From contig JAGMDF010000093.1 in the NCBI GenBank assembly GCA_023128825.1, positions 1 to 58,585 of the forward strand: DNA of 58,585 nucleotides, written 5' to 3'. Both the position numbers and the translations under genes were made by a program. Below the pieces are notes generated by a model that was not told the origin of the DNA, searched no databases, and worked only from the letters and a program-made list of their open reading frames with translations. This document shows positions 33,597 through 42,217 of the stretch, one piece after another. Numbering within the stretch: position 1 is the first letter of the stretch; every line of letters starts with the position of its first letter. Origin of the DNA: Caldifarciminota bacterium (lineage in GTDB: Bacteria; Hydrothermota; Tepidihabitantia; B3-TA06).

Positions 33597-36098
33597 TTGA
33601 AGAGTTCGAGAGTTAGATTTCCGGCAGCCGGAGTGTTTATACTGCTTGTTTTCATAGGTCTACTTCACGCCGAGCCAGTCGGTCCCGAGACCGCCGCAAA
33701 GGTAACCGAAACCCAAATTGAAATCATAAACCAGCGTCTGGCGAAAGCTGATTATCTCGGCGCGAGTTATACCCTATCCATAAAGACCATAAAACCACTC
33801 TACGCAGAGGATAAGGAAGAGTTGCTCGCTTACGTCTTCGAGCTTGAGCCACAAGGTTTTATCGTAGTAACGGCGAACACCGATCTTGTACCGGTTATCG
33901 CCTACTCTAACCGCAGTTCCTTCCCCTGGGATGAGGACCCCTTGAATCTCCTGCCTCATATGTTAAGGGAAGACCTCAGCCTGCGTATTGCGGCTCGCGA
34001 GATACTTGAGCCGGAGCGCATCGCTCGCTATCATAGAGAATGGGAAGGATTTATTTCCGGCGAAGCCGCGCTTAAGGCCCCCGGAGACTCCTGGCCGCCT
34101 GATGGACAAACCTGGACAGGCGGTTGGGTGGAGAGTATGTGGCATCAGAGCTCCCCTTACTGGAACGAATGCCCGATTGATCCGGTTACGAGCGACCGTT
34201 GCGTTGTGGGATGTGTGGCAACCGCGATGGGGCAGATAATCAACTTCTGGCAGTACCCTGATGCGGTGATTTTCACCCACGCCGACGACTACGTGACCAA
34301 TACGCGCCACATCTCCATCGATGCCACCGAAGCAAGCATACCCGCGATAGACTACAACGATGGGGCGCCCAGCTTTGCGGTTTGTGCGGACATCTCCTAT
34401 GCGTGCGGGGTCTCCGTAGAGATGGACTATACAAGCCAGGGCTCCGGGGCATCCCACACCGACTGTGCCAATGCTTACAGAAGCAACTTCGATTTCGACC
34501 GTGCCCAATGGAAGGAAGAGGGGAGCCTCGGCTTCTACGACATCCTTGAGCAGAACATGAAGGACAGCATGCCTGCCCAATTGGGGATCACGGACGCAGG
34601 TTGGAATTATGCACATTCGATCATCTGCGACGGCTTCCGTGAAACCACGGGCGACGACGAGTGGCATCTCAACTTCGGCTGGGGAGGAAGCAACCCCGAT
34701 CCACTGCCTTCCTCGTGGTATGCCTTGCCTGCCGGAATGCCAGCGGGCTTCTCGGTGGTTTTTGATGGCATCGTAAATATCGAAGCGCCGAGACGTCCAG
34801 GTCCGGCCGCTCCGGAGGCGGATTTTACAGCCGATCCACGTTCAGGACCCGCCCCCCTGACGGTGAGTTTTACCGACCTTTCCAAGGACGATCCTACAGA
34901 GTGGGAGTGGGACTTCGGCGATTCGAGAACATCCACAACCCGGAACCCGACCCACGTCTACGATAACGAGGGTCAGTATACCGTATCCCTTACCGTCTCC
35001 AATGCTAATGGCGAGGATACCGAGGTAAAAACAGGTTACATCACGGTTGGAGGTGCTGCTCCCAGCGCTGACTTTGCGGCTGACCCCCGATCCGGGCCTG
35101 CGCCTCTGACCGTAGCATTCACCGACCTGTCCACTGAAAACCCGACTTCCTGGTCGTGGGACTTCGGCGATACAAGAACATCCACAATCCAGAATCCAAC
35201 CCATATCTACAACAACGAAGGCACCTACACCGTCTCCCTGACCGCTGCCAACGCATACGGCTCGGACACGGAGACAAAAACGGGCTACATTGTGGTGAGC
35301 AGCGCTCCTCCGCCTCTGGATGCGGACTTCTCTGCCAACCCGAGAACAGGCCCGGCACCCCTCGAGGTCGCCTTCAGTAATCAGTCAATGGGCAATCTAA
35401 CCTCGTGGTCCTGGGAGTTCGGCGACGGCGCAACCTCGGATCTAGAAAATCCTACACATACCTACCAGAACGTGGGCACCTACACGGTAAGCCTCACCGT
35501 TTCTGACGGGAGCGAGCAGAACACCGAAACAAAAGCGGGCTACATCACGGTTACCGAGCCTCTTCAGGCGGCGTTCACCGCCAACCCCTCGATAGGGTAC
35601 GTACCCCTTACGCACCGCATGGAGGTAACATTTACCGATCAGTCCACAGGCGATCCCACCTCGTGGTCTTGGAACTTCGGGGACAATGGGACCTCGACCG
35701 AGCAGAACCCCACGCACGTATATACCTCTACCGGGGAGTTTACCGTTCGGCTGACCGTCTCCAATACCGTCGGTTCCGACTCGACAAGCGACACCGTATG
35801 CTTATTTGTGCTGCCGGGCGAGTTCTTCACCCATACAATGGAATTGGCGAGCCTTGCCCGGAGCGAGATCGAGATACGTTACGGAACGCCTGTATCCACC
35901 AACATCGAACTTTTGATTTACAACGTCAACGGCCAGTTGGTCAGGCGGCTCCTGTCAGGGGAGGTTCCAGCGGGCGAATACGAAGCCTTGTGGGATTTCC
36001 GTGATGAGAGGGGTCTTCTGGTTGGACCGGGTGTCTACTTCCTGCGGCTTAAAGCACCCGAAGGGCACGCGGCCTCAAAAATCATAGTAACACGCTAA
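33597..36098 (+). CDS. secreted C10-family (streptopain-like) cysteine peptidase with four PKD domains
   Basis: A TTG start at 33597 has AGGAGGA 5 nt upstream and gives a clean signal peptide (~1-25). A Spi-C10-like propeptide follows (~40-130, FVVVTANTDLVPVIAYS-type). The C10 catalytic domain has the nucleophile in CVVGCVATAMGQIINFWQYP (~205), the catalytic His in HSIICDGF (~339), and EWHLNFGWGG. Four PKD domains occupy ~405-740, each with W(S/E)W(D/E/N)FGD. The last ~80 residues form a FlgD/T9SS-like domain (IYNVNGQLVRRLL...GVYFLRL...IIVTR). It is probably displayed or secreted for protein degradation. It is the first gene of a five-gene cassette with small gaps. Confidence 0.88.
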   Translation: MKSSRVRFPAAGVFILLVFIGLLHAEPVGPETAAKVTETQIEIINQRLAKADYLGASYTLSIKTIKPLYAEDKEELLAYVFELEPQGFIVVTANTDLVPVIAYSNRSSFPWDEDPLNLLPHMLREDLSLRIAAREILEPERIARYHREWEGFISGEAALKAPGDSWPPDGQTWTGGWVESMWHQSSPYWNECPIDPVTSDRCVVGCVATAMGQIINFWQYPDAVIFTHADDYVTNTRHISIDATEASIPAIDYNDGAPSFAVCADISYACGVSVEMDYTSQGSGASHTDCANAYRSNFDFDRAQWKEEGSLGFYDILEQNMKDSMPAQLGITDAGWNYAHSIICDGFRETTGDDEWHLNFGWGGSNPDPLPSSWYALPAGMPAGFSVVFDGIVNIEAPRRPGPAAPEADFTADPRSGPAPLTVSFTDLSKDDPTEWEWDFGDSRTSTTRNPTHVYDNEGQYTVSLTVSNANGEDTEVKTGYITVGGAAPSADFAADPRSGPAPLTVAFTDLSTENPTSWSWDFGDTRTSTIQNPTHIYNNEGTYTVSLTAANAYGSDTETKTGYIVVSSAPPPLDADFSANPRTGPAPLEVAFSNQSMGNLTSWSWEFGDGATSDLENPTHTYQNVGTYTVSLTVSDGSEQNTETKAGYITVTEPLQAAFTANPSIGYVPLTHRMEVTFTDQSTGDPTSWSWNFGDNGTSTEQNPTHVYTSTGEFTVRLTVSNTVGSDSTSDTVCLFVLPGEFFTHTMELASLARSEIEIRYGTPVSTNIELLIYNVNGQLVRRLLSGEVPAGEYEALWDFRDERGLLVGPGVYFLRLKAPEGHAASKIIVTR

Positions 36099-36108
36099 GG
36101 AGAGCAAG

Positions 36109-36864
36109 ATGAAACGCACACCTCTCATTTTAGCAGTACTTCTTATCCTGACGGCGTTACTGCCCGGGTGCCGTGAGCGCATCGTATATACCGGCCTGGG
36201 CGACTGGCTGCTTCTGACGGATGACCCGGACGATGGAGCAGTGGGCTACAACGCACACTATCTGTACGTTGACGCGGACTTCTCGGACGACGCCCTTGAG
36301 TTCAAGGTCCAGACCTATGCACCGATTCCTGACGCATCGCGGGACGTCCAGTTTGCGGTCTACTTCGATACGGATCGAGATGCTACGACCGGGCTTTCTA
36401 CGTCGACTCCAGGCTGGGGTGCTGAGGCGGTTCCAAACGACATCGGCGCGGATTACATGATGTTCGTGGGGTCCGACACAGCCGACGGCAGTATAATTAA
36501 CGAGAATCTTGTGTTTGCATGGGACGCTACTCTTGCCACCCCAGGATGGTCAGAGGTTGGTCAGGTGGGTTCGCTGTATCAAGCTACCGATGCCGATTCG
36601 GTCAAGGGAAGTGTTACCGAAGCATTACTTGGTATCGGCACTACCCCTCAAATTGACGTGGTGGCTATCCTTCTATGTGATCCGGACGGTGAGGTTTACT
36701 ACGACCACATTCCAGACCTCAACGAGGGGCACGTCACCATTGACCTGGACAACGGAAGTGTTGTTCAAACAGCTTCACAATCGGCGGGTGTTGCCGTGGA
36801 TGGAGGTTCAGTCAGAAGAGTTTCGCTTATCACAGGCAAGAGATTAATCGAGGAGGCAAGATGA
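36109..36864 (+). CDS. lipoprotein with CBM9/DOMON-like beta-sandwich, copy 1
   Basis: The lipobox LLPGC gives a lipidated Cys at ~21 after a typical signal (MKRTPLILAVLLILTALLPGC). The mature part (~230 residues) contains VQFAVYFDTDRDATTG, a pattern seen in DOMON/CBM9-like sandwich domains that may bind sugars or haem; this is a weak fold guess. Near-identical to the 38918 gene over the first ~100 codons. AGGAG-like sequence lies upstream. Its stop overlaps the next gene start (ATGA). C10 peptidases are sometimes paired with inhibitors, but nothing here shows inhibitor homology. Confidence 0.75.
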   Translation: MKRTPLILAVLLILTALLPGCRERIVYTGLGDWLLLTDDPDDGAVGYNAHYLYVDADFSDDALEFKVQTYAPIPDASRDVQFAVYFDTDRDATTGLSTSTPGWGAEAVPNDIGADYMMFVGSDTADGSIINENLVFAWDATLATPGWSEVGQVGSLYQATDADSVKGSVTEALLGIGTTPQIDVVAILLCDPDGEVYYDHIPDLNEGHVTIDLDNGSVVQTASQSAGVAVDGGSVRRVSLITGKRLIEEAR

Positions 36865-38906
36865 AACGAACTATCGTCCTTCTTCTGGTAGGGATAAGCC
36901 TCGGCTTAGCCCTGCCTACCGCCGCGTCCTCAAAGGGGACGCGGAAGATATACGAAGTGCAACCCACTGCCATTTTCTCCAATAACGCCGATCTCTCAAG
37001 AGAGCCCTTTCTGATAGAAAACCAACGGCTTACTGCATCTGAGGCAACCCTTAATAGAGCACCAAACCTTGCGATGCCTCAGGATACCATAGAGCTGATA
37101 GAGGATGAGGCGACCCCGGTAAACTTCGGGTTCAAGATGAAAACAGGAAACCGAATGGCGGTTATGCTCACCCCTCCAGCATACCCCTTTGAACTCACAC
37201 AAGCCTGCTACGTGCCTATAGGTTGGGGTGACGACCCAGACAACTGGGACCAACCGTGCTACCTTGTGTTTTTCGACGACGGCGCTGAACCCGGCGCTGA
37301 GCTGGGACGCAAGGAAGTATCCGCCGTCGAGGTGATGGCGTTCAACTGGTTTGACGTGAGCGACCTGGATATCACGATCGAATCCGGAAGCTTCTACTTC
37401 GCGGTCGAGAACAAGGTGGACGACAACCCCGGCCTGGCATTGGACGGCGCCAAACCCCTGCATCACGTTTCGTGGATGTATACCATTTTCCAGGGCGAGA
37501 CCGAACCCAAGTGGGCAGCTTTTGACGACATTGATGCAGGGCTTGGTGTTAACCTGGGCGACAGCGTAGACCTCATACTGCGTGTGAAGGGTGTAGTTTC
37601 AGGTCAGGACGCTCCGGATGCGGAGTTTACCGCCGATCCACGCTCAGGGCCTGCTCCCTTAACGGTGAGTTTTACCGATCTTTCCACCGGCGACCCTACC
37701 TCCTGGTCATGGGACTTCGGCGATACGAGAACATCCACAACCCGGAACCCAACCCACGTATACGACAGCGAGGGTCAGTATACCGTATCCCTTACCGTTC
37801 GAAACGCGGACGGCGAGGATACCGAGGTAAAGACAAACTACATCACCGTGACGAGCGGCCCGCTCCCTGCAGCGGACTTTACGGCTGACCGGCGATCCGG
37901 GACCGCGCCCCTCGATGTAGCGTTCACCGACCTGTCCACCGAAAACCCGACCTCCTGGTCGTGGAACTTCGGCGACGGCGGAACCTCAACAATCCGGAAT
38001 CCAACCCACCGCTACAACAACGTGGGCACCTACACCGTCTCCCTTACCGCTACCAACGCATACGGCTCGGACACGGAGACAAAACCAGGCTACATTACGG
38101 TAATCAGCGCTCCTCAACCTCCGGATGCCGACTTCTCCGCCGACCCTACGAGCGGTCCTGCCCCGCTGGACGTTGCATTCACCGACCTTTCAACCGAAAA
38201 CCCTACCTCCTGGTCGTGGAGCTTCGGGGACGGCGGCTCATCGGCGGATCAGAACCCTCAACACACCTACAACGCGGCTGGCACCTACACGGTGAGCCTT
38301 ACCGCTACCAACGCGGACGGCTCGGACACCGAGACCAAACCAAACTACATCACGGTTACCGAGGCCCTTCAGGCGGCGTTCACCGCCAACCCCTCGATAG
38401 GGTACGTACCCCTTACGCACCGCATGGAGGTAACATTTACCGATCAATCCGCAGGCGATCCCACCTCGTGGTCTTGGGACTTCGGTGACAATGGGACCTC
38501 GACCGAGCAGAACCCCACGCACGTATATACCTCTGCCGGGGAGTTTACCGTTCGGCTCACCGTCTCCAATGCAGAGGGGGATTCCGACGATACAACCGGC
38601 ACCGTGCAGCTGGTTGTGCTGCCCGGCGAGTTCTTCACCCAGGTCGCATCCTTCGCAACCCTCGCCCGGAGCAAGATCGAGATACGCTACGGAACGCCTG
38701 TATCCACCAGCATCGAACTTTCGATTTACAACGTCAACGGCCAGTTGGTCAGGCGACTCCTGTCAGGGGAGGTTCCAGCGGGTGAATACGAAACCTTCTG
38801 GGATCTGTGCGACGAGAGGGGTCTTTTGGTTGGACCGGGTGTTTACTTCCTGCGGCTTAGAGCACCCGAAGGGCACGCGGCCTCAAGAATCATAGTAACA
38901 CGCTAA
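36861..38906 (+). CDS. secreted multi-PKD protein
   Basis: A signal peptide (~1-22) is followed by an unrecognised N-terminal domain (~25-250; DTIELIEDEATPVNFGFKM, GSFYFAVENKVDDNPG). Four PKD domains follow (~253-590, each with WSW(D/N/S)FGD), then the same FlgD/T9SS-like C-terminal domain as the C10 peptidase. The fourth PKD and the C-terminal domain are almost identical at DNA level to those of the 33597 gene. The protein has 681 residues and no catalytic motif. It is probably a surface adhesion or binding protein. Starts within the stop of the first lipoprotein gene. Confidence 0.82.
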   Translation: MKRTIVLLLVGISLGLALPTAASSKGTRKIYEVQPTAIFSNNADLSREPFLIENQRLTASEATLNRAPNLAMPQDTIELIEDEATPVNFGFKMKTGNRMAVMLTPPAYPFELTQACYVPIGWGDDPDNWDQPCYLVFFDDGAEPGAELGRKEVSAVEVMAFNWFDVSDLDITIESGSFYFAVENKVDDNPGLALDGAKPLHHVSWMYTIFQGETEPKWAAFDDIDAGLGVNLGDSVDLILRVKGVVSGQDAPDAEFTADPRSGPAPLTVSFTDLSTGDPTSWSWDFGDTRTSTTRNPTHVYDSEGQYTVSLTVRNADGEDTEVKTNYITVTSGPLPAADFTADRRSGTAPLDVAFTDLSTENPTSWSWNFGDGGTSTIRNPTHRYNNVGTYTVSLTATNAYGSDTETKPGYITVISAPQPPDADFSADPTSGPAPLDVAFTDLSTENPTSWSWSFGDGGSSADQNPQHTYNAAGTYTVSLTATNADGSDTETKPNYITVTEALQAAFTANPSIGYVPLTHRMEVTFTDQSAGDPTSWSWDFGDNGTSTEQNPTHVYTSAGEFTVRLTVSNAEGDSDDTTGTVQLVVLPGEFFTQVASFATLARSKIEIRYGTPVSTSIELSIYNVNGQLVRRLLSGEVPAGEYETFWDLCDERGLLVGPGVYFLRLRAPEGHAASRIIVTR

Positions 38907-38917
38907 GGAGTGGAATG

Positions 38918-39670
38918 ATGAAACGCACACCTCTCATTTTAGCAGTACTTCTTATCCTGACGGCGTTACTGCCCGGGTGCCGTGAACGCATCGTATATAC
39001 CGGCTTGGGCGACTGGCTTCTTCTGGCGGATGACCCGGACGACGGGAACGTGGGCTATAACGGGCACTACCTCTACGTTGACGCGGATTTCTCGGACGAC
39101 GCCCTTGAGTTCAAGGTCCAGACCTATGCACCGATCCCAGATGCCTACGATGATGTGATCCTTACGATCTATTTCGATACCGATCAGGATGCTTCAACAG
39201 GTCTTTCTACGTCGACTCCTGGCTGGGGTACTGAGGCGGTTCCAAACGACATCGGTGCTGACTTCATGATGTTGGCTGGCGCTGAATTCGGAAAAGACGG
39301 CAGGATCAACGAGGATGAGATCTATGCATGGGACGGCAACGCCAACGGATGGTCCGAGACGCCCGTGGGTTCGGTACAAGACCCCTATCGCCCGGCAAAT
39401 ACCGACTCGGTAAAGGGCACCATCAGTTTGGATATCCTTGGCAATCCTACCGGTCAAATTGACGTGGTGGCTATCCTTCTATGCGATCCAGACGGGGAAA
39501 CTTACTACGATCACATCCCCGATCAAAACGCGGGTCACGCAACCATTGATCTGGGCAACGGAAGTGTTGTGCAAACAGCTTCATCGGCGGGTGTTACCAT
39601 CAACCCAAGCTCAGGCAGAAGGGTCTCACTTATCACAGGCAAGGAATTAATCCTCGAGGAGGCCAGATGA
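38918..39670 (+). CDS. lipoprotein with CBM9/DOMON-like beta-sandwich, copy 2
   Basis: Tandem paralogue of the 36109 gene: the signal peptide, lipobox LLPGC and first ~90 residues are nearly identical, then the copies diverge after FDTDQDASTG. The second ATG (38918) matches the start of copy 1 and has a GGAGTG site at better spacing than the ATG at 38915. It encodes 250 residues, and the stop overlaps the OmpA-protein gene. The divergence in the second half suggests different ligands or partners (inference). Confidence 0.75.
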   Translation: MKRTPLILAVLLILTALLPGCRERIVYTGLGDWLLLADDPDDGNVGYNGHYLYVDADFSDDALEFKVQTYAPIPDAYDDVILTIYFDTDQDASTGLSTSTPGWGTEAVPNDIGADFMMLAGAEFGKDGRINEDEIYAWDGNANGWSETPVGSVQDPYRPANTDSVKGTISLDILGNPTGQIDVVAILLCDPDGETYYDHIPDQNAGHATIDLGNGSVVQTASSAGVTINPSSGRRVSLITGKELILEEAR

Positions 39671-41490
39671 AAAGGACTGTCTCCCTTTTTCTAATCGCTG
39701 CAAGCCTTGGCTTCGCCCTGCCCACCCTGCAGGGTACAAGGGGCACGGATTTCGTCTCCTCGGCCCGCTGCGAGAATATGGGCTACCTTTGGTTCTATAT
39801 GGCTTCCGAAGGCTACAAGGATCACGTCATCTTCCAGGACTCCGCCGGGGTAGTCCAGAACACATACGACAACTGGGCGGCAAAGCCTGTGGTCTCACTG
39901 GGATTCACCCCCTGGCACTACCTTGAGTTCTCGGCGTATGGTTCCGGCTACTTCTACTACAACGTGGACAACTCGGCGATGACCTACGGACTCACAGACG
40001 TAGGCGGGCACGTGAAGGGCAGCATACCGTTTATCCCACTGGATAATCCACTCGTGATCGCCACAGGTATCGACGGATTCTTCCTCATGTCTATCCCCTT
40101 CGAGTTCGACGCCGGAGCTAATCAAACGATGAGCCAGTATCTGGGCTACTACCCATTTGAGGAGGCGGGTCCTGAGTTCGGCGGCAGGCTACTCTTTTCG
40201 CTCGAATCGCAGTATATCTCCGCTCATCTCAACGGCGGCTACTGGTACCGAAGCGTCCATAACTTTGGCCCGGATTCCACCGTCTCCTACCCCCAGACCA
40301 TCATCGGCGGCTTTGCTATTGAATCCTCACCCTTGAAGTGGTTTAATCTGTTTGCGGAGTTCAACCTGAACTACGGCCTCCCAATGGGCAGCCCCGATCC
40401 GACCCTCACCGGAATATCCACCCATGCCAGCGCGGGAGCAAGACTGCCGGTCTACCTCGGTCCCAACTTTGCGTTTATGTTACACGTCGGCGGCGGCGCC
40501 GACCCGATGGACTTCACTGCCACCTCCTCACTTTACGCAGGTCTGGGTATCGGCGGAGACCTGATCCGCCCCAAGAAGAAGCTGATTGAAGGTCTGGTCA
40601 AAAACGCTGAGACCGGACAACCAATCGAGGGCGCCAGGATCGAGCTTTCAGGAGACCTGATAGACACCATCTTCTACTCTGATAGCACGGGCCGATTCGT
40701 TCTGCCTGAGCTTATGGAAGGCGACGAGATCAACGCAACCAAGGAAGGCTACCATCCTGAGGCGGTTGCAGCCGAGGAGGTCGGCGAGGCGCTCACCCTT
40801 ACCATTGCTATGGATCCAATAAAGGAGTCCTTTATCGCAGGCATAGTCGCAGACGCCGAAACCGCAGACCCGCTGCGTGCGGTGGTAAGCTTCCATGACA
40901 TCGAGACGGGCGAGGTTCTCCCTTCTATCTCATCCGATGCTGTCACCGGATACTTCCGAACAAAAATCGAACCCGCTACCTACCGTATGAAGACTAAAGC
41001 GCCGGGTTATCACGAAGACCACACCACCATGACCATCGGAACCGCCGAAAACAAGATGGTTGATATATTCCTTACCCCTGAAGAGAAGCCCAAACCGGTC
41101 GAACTTAAGCCTGTCACCATAACCGGCTTCGGCAGGGGACACAGCGAGGTCGGTTTCGAACAGATGGCGCAGCTTGAGAAGGTGGCCGAACTCCTCGAGG
41201 AGAACCCCGATGCTACTGTAGTCATAACCGGACACACCGACAGCGTAGGCTCGGATGGTACCAACCTTCAGATAGGCAGAAGGCGAGCCGAGTCTGTAGC
41301 CCGCTACCTTGCCATGCGGGGCATCAAACCCAGCAGGATGCAGATCGCGACCGGCGGCGAACGCTATCCAGTGGGCGACAACCGCTACCGCAGCGGGCGC
41401 AGAGCCAACCGCCGGGTAGAGCTTGTGTTCTCTCGAGAGGCTTCGGAGAAGATCTCAGAAGGAGTGGTAAGGCCTCCTACGAGGAAATAA
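39667..41490 (+). CDS. outer-membrane OmpA-family protein with carboxypeptidase-regulatory-like domains
   Basis: A signal peptide (~1-20) precedes a region rich in aromatic alternating residues (~25-300) that looks like a beta-barrel porin domain. Two CarboxypepD_reg/CNA-B-like domains follow (~305-385 and ~388-475; GLVKNAETGQPIEGARIELSG, GIVADAETADPLRAV). The OmpA peptidoglycan-binding domain is at ~490-600 (TGHTDSVGSDGTNLQIGRRRAESVARYL, ANRRVELVF). Length is 607 residues. It is the last gene of the cassette and is followed by a strong terminator. It may anchor the cassette's products at the outer membrane (inference). Confidence 0.87.
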   Translation: MKRTVSLFLIAASLGFALPTLQGTRGTDFVSSARCENMGYLWFYMASEGYKDHVIFQDSAGVVQNTYDNWAAKPVVSLGFTPWHYLEFSAYGSGYFYYNVDNSAMTYGLTDVGGHVKGSIPFIPLDNPLVIATGIDGFFLMSIPFEFDAGANQTMSQYLGYYPFEEAGPEFGGRLLFSLESQYISAHLNGGYWYRSVHNFGPDSTVSYPQTIIGGFAIESSPLKWFNLFAEFNLNYGLPMGSPDPTLTGISTHASAGARLPVYLGPNFAFMLHVGGGADPMDFTATSSLYAGLGIGGDLIRPKKKLIEGLVKNAETGQPIEGARIELSGDLIDTIFYSDSTGRFVLPELMEGDEINATKEGYHPEAVAAEEVGEALTLTIAMDPIKESFIAGIVADAETADPLRAVVSFHDIETGEVLPSISSDAVTGYFRTKIEPATYRMKTKAPGYHEDHTTMTIGTAENKMVDIFLTPEEKPKPVELKPVTITGFGRGHSEVGFEQMAQLEKVAELLEENPDATVVITGHTDSVGSDGTNLQIGRRRAESVARYLAMRGIKPSRMQIATGGERYPVGDNRYRSGRRANRRVELVFSREASEKISEGVVRPPTRK

Positions 41491-41511
41491 TCAAACGGGT
41501 TTATAAGCTAG

Positions 41512-41539
41512 AAGCGCGGCCTGTGGTCGCGCTTTTTTT
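41512..41539 (+). terminator. intrinsic terminator of the secreted cassette
   Basis: Stem AAGCGCG (41512-41518) pairs with CGCGCTT (41528-41534) and runs into seven T residues (41533-41539). Confidence 0.85.
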
Positions 41540-41554
41540 AGGTGAATAATGCAA

Positions 41555-42199
41555 TTAATCTTGAAGGAAGGGATTAATCCTTAAGATGGTGCTGAACTTC
41601 GCCCTGCCCCCGTGACCGGACAGAACCAGGGTTTCGGGTCCAAGAACTCCTTTGAGCCTCTCCAGGGACTGCATAAGGGTCTGCTCGTCACCTCCGGGAA
41701 GATCGCTGCGTCCGATGGAGTCTGCGAAAAGCGTGTCGCCGGTGAACGCCCAGCGCCTCTTGCGTTCGATAAAACACACGCTGCCAGGCGAGTGGCCGGG
41801 TGTGTGAATCACCTGGAGGGTCATCGAACCGATGTTAAAACTCCACCCCTCCTTAAAGGTCACGTAGGACTCGAATGGTTCGTCACGATAGCCGAGTCCT
41901 TCAAAATCAGGCGGCACACGGTTGAGTAACAACTTGTCGTCAGGATGGATTCCTGCCTTCCAACCCTTCTTCACGAGCTCAGGGCAGAACCCGGTATGAT
42001 CAAAATGCCCGTGGGTAAGAAGGATCATCCGCGATTCAAGATGATTCAGGGATTCAACCCGCTTGCGGAGCTCATCGGCGGCAAAACCGGGATCTATAAG
42101 GATCGCCGAATCCTCGGTTGTTAAAAGATAACAGTTGACCTCAAGTGGACCAACAATAAACCGCTCCAGGATGACGTCATCTATCTTCGATCTCTGCAA
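41555..42199 (-). CDS. metallo-beta-lactamase-fold hydrolase (glyoxalase II-like)
   Basis: The zinc motif LLTHGHFDHTGF (HxHxDH), the second ligand in HTPGHSPGSV, the bridging Asp in TGDTLFADSIGRSDLPGG, and a final HGG (LSGHGGRA) are all present. Length is 214 residues, typical of the YcbL/glyoxalase-II-like subgroup. The start is 18 bp downstream of the uvrC stop, so it is the last gene of the rtcB-uvrC-MBL operon. The substrate (S-lactoylglutathione analogue or other thioester) is uncertain. Confidence 0.85.
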   Translation of the reverse strand: MQRSKIDDVILERFIVGPLEVNCYLLTTEDSAILIDPGFAADELRKRVESLNHLESRMILLTHGHFDHTGFCPELVKKGWKAGIHPDDKLLLNRVPPDFEGLGYRDEPFESYVTFKEGWSFNIGSMTLQVIHTPGHSPGSVCFIERKRRWAFTGDTLFADSIGRSDLPGGDEQTLMQSLERLKGVLGPETLVLSGHGGRAKFSTILRINPFLQD

Positions 42200-42217
42200 A
42201 ACTCTTCCTTCAAATAT

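Noticed and set aside
33609-36098. Type IX secretion assigned on the basis of C-terminal domains
   Set aside because: The C-terminal domains are FlgD/T9SS-like, but no por/gld/spr genes are in the window. The secretion route is therefore left open.
34816-38640. Repeated DNA in the PKD region considered as a CRISPR-like or tandem DNA array
   Set aside because: The repeats are in frame, ~250 bp long, and encode PKD domains with WSWxFGD; there are no short spacers or palindromic repeats of CRISPR type.
36109-39670. Lipoproteins considered as inhibitors of the C10 peptidase
   Set aside because: Inhibitor genes are known beside some C10 peptidases, but these proteins lack resemblance to the C10 propeptide/inhibitor fold. 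The second copy follows a protein with no peptidase domain.
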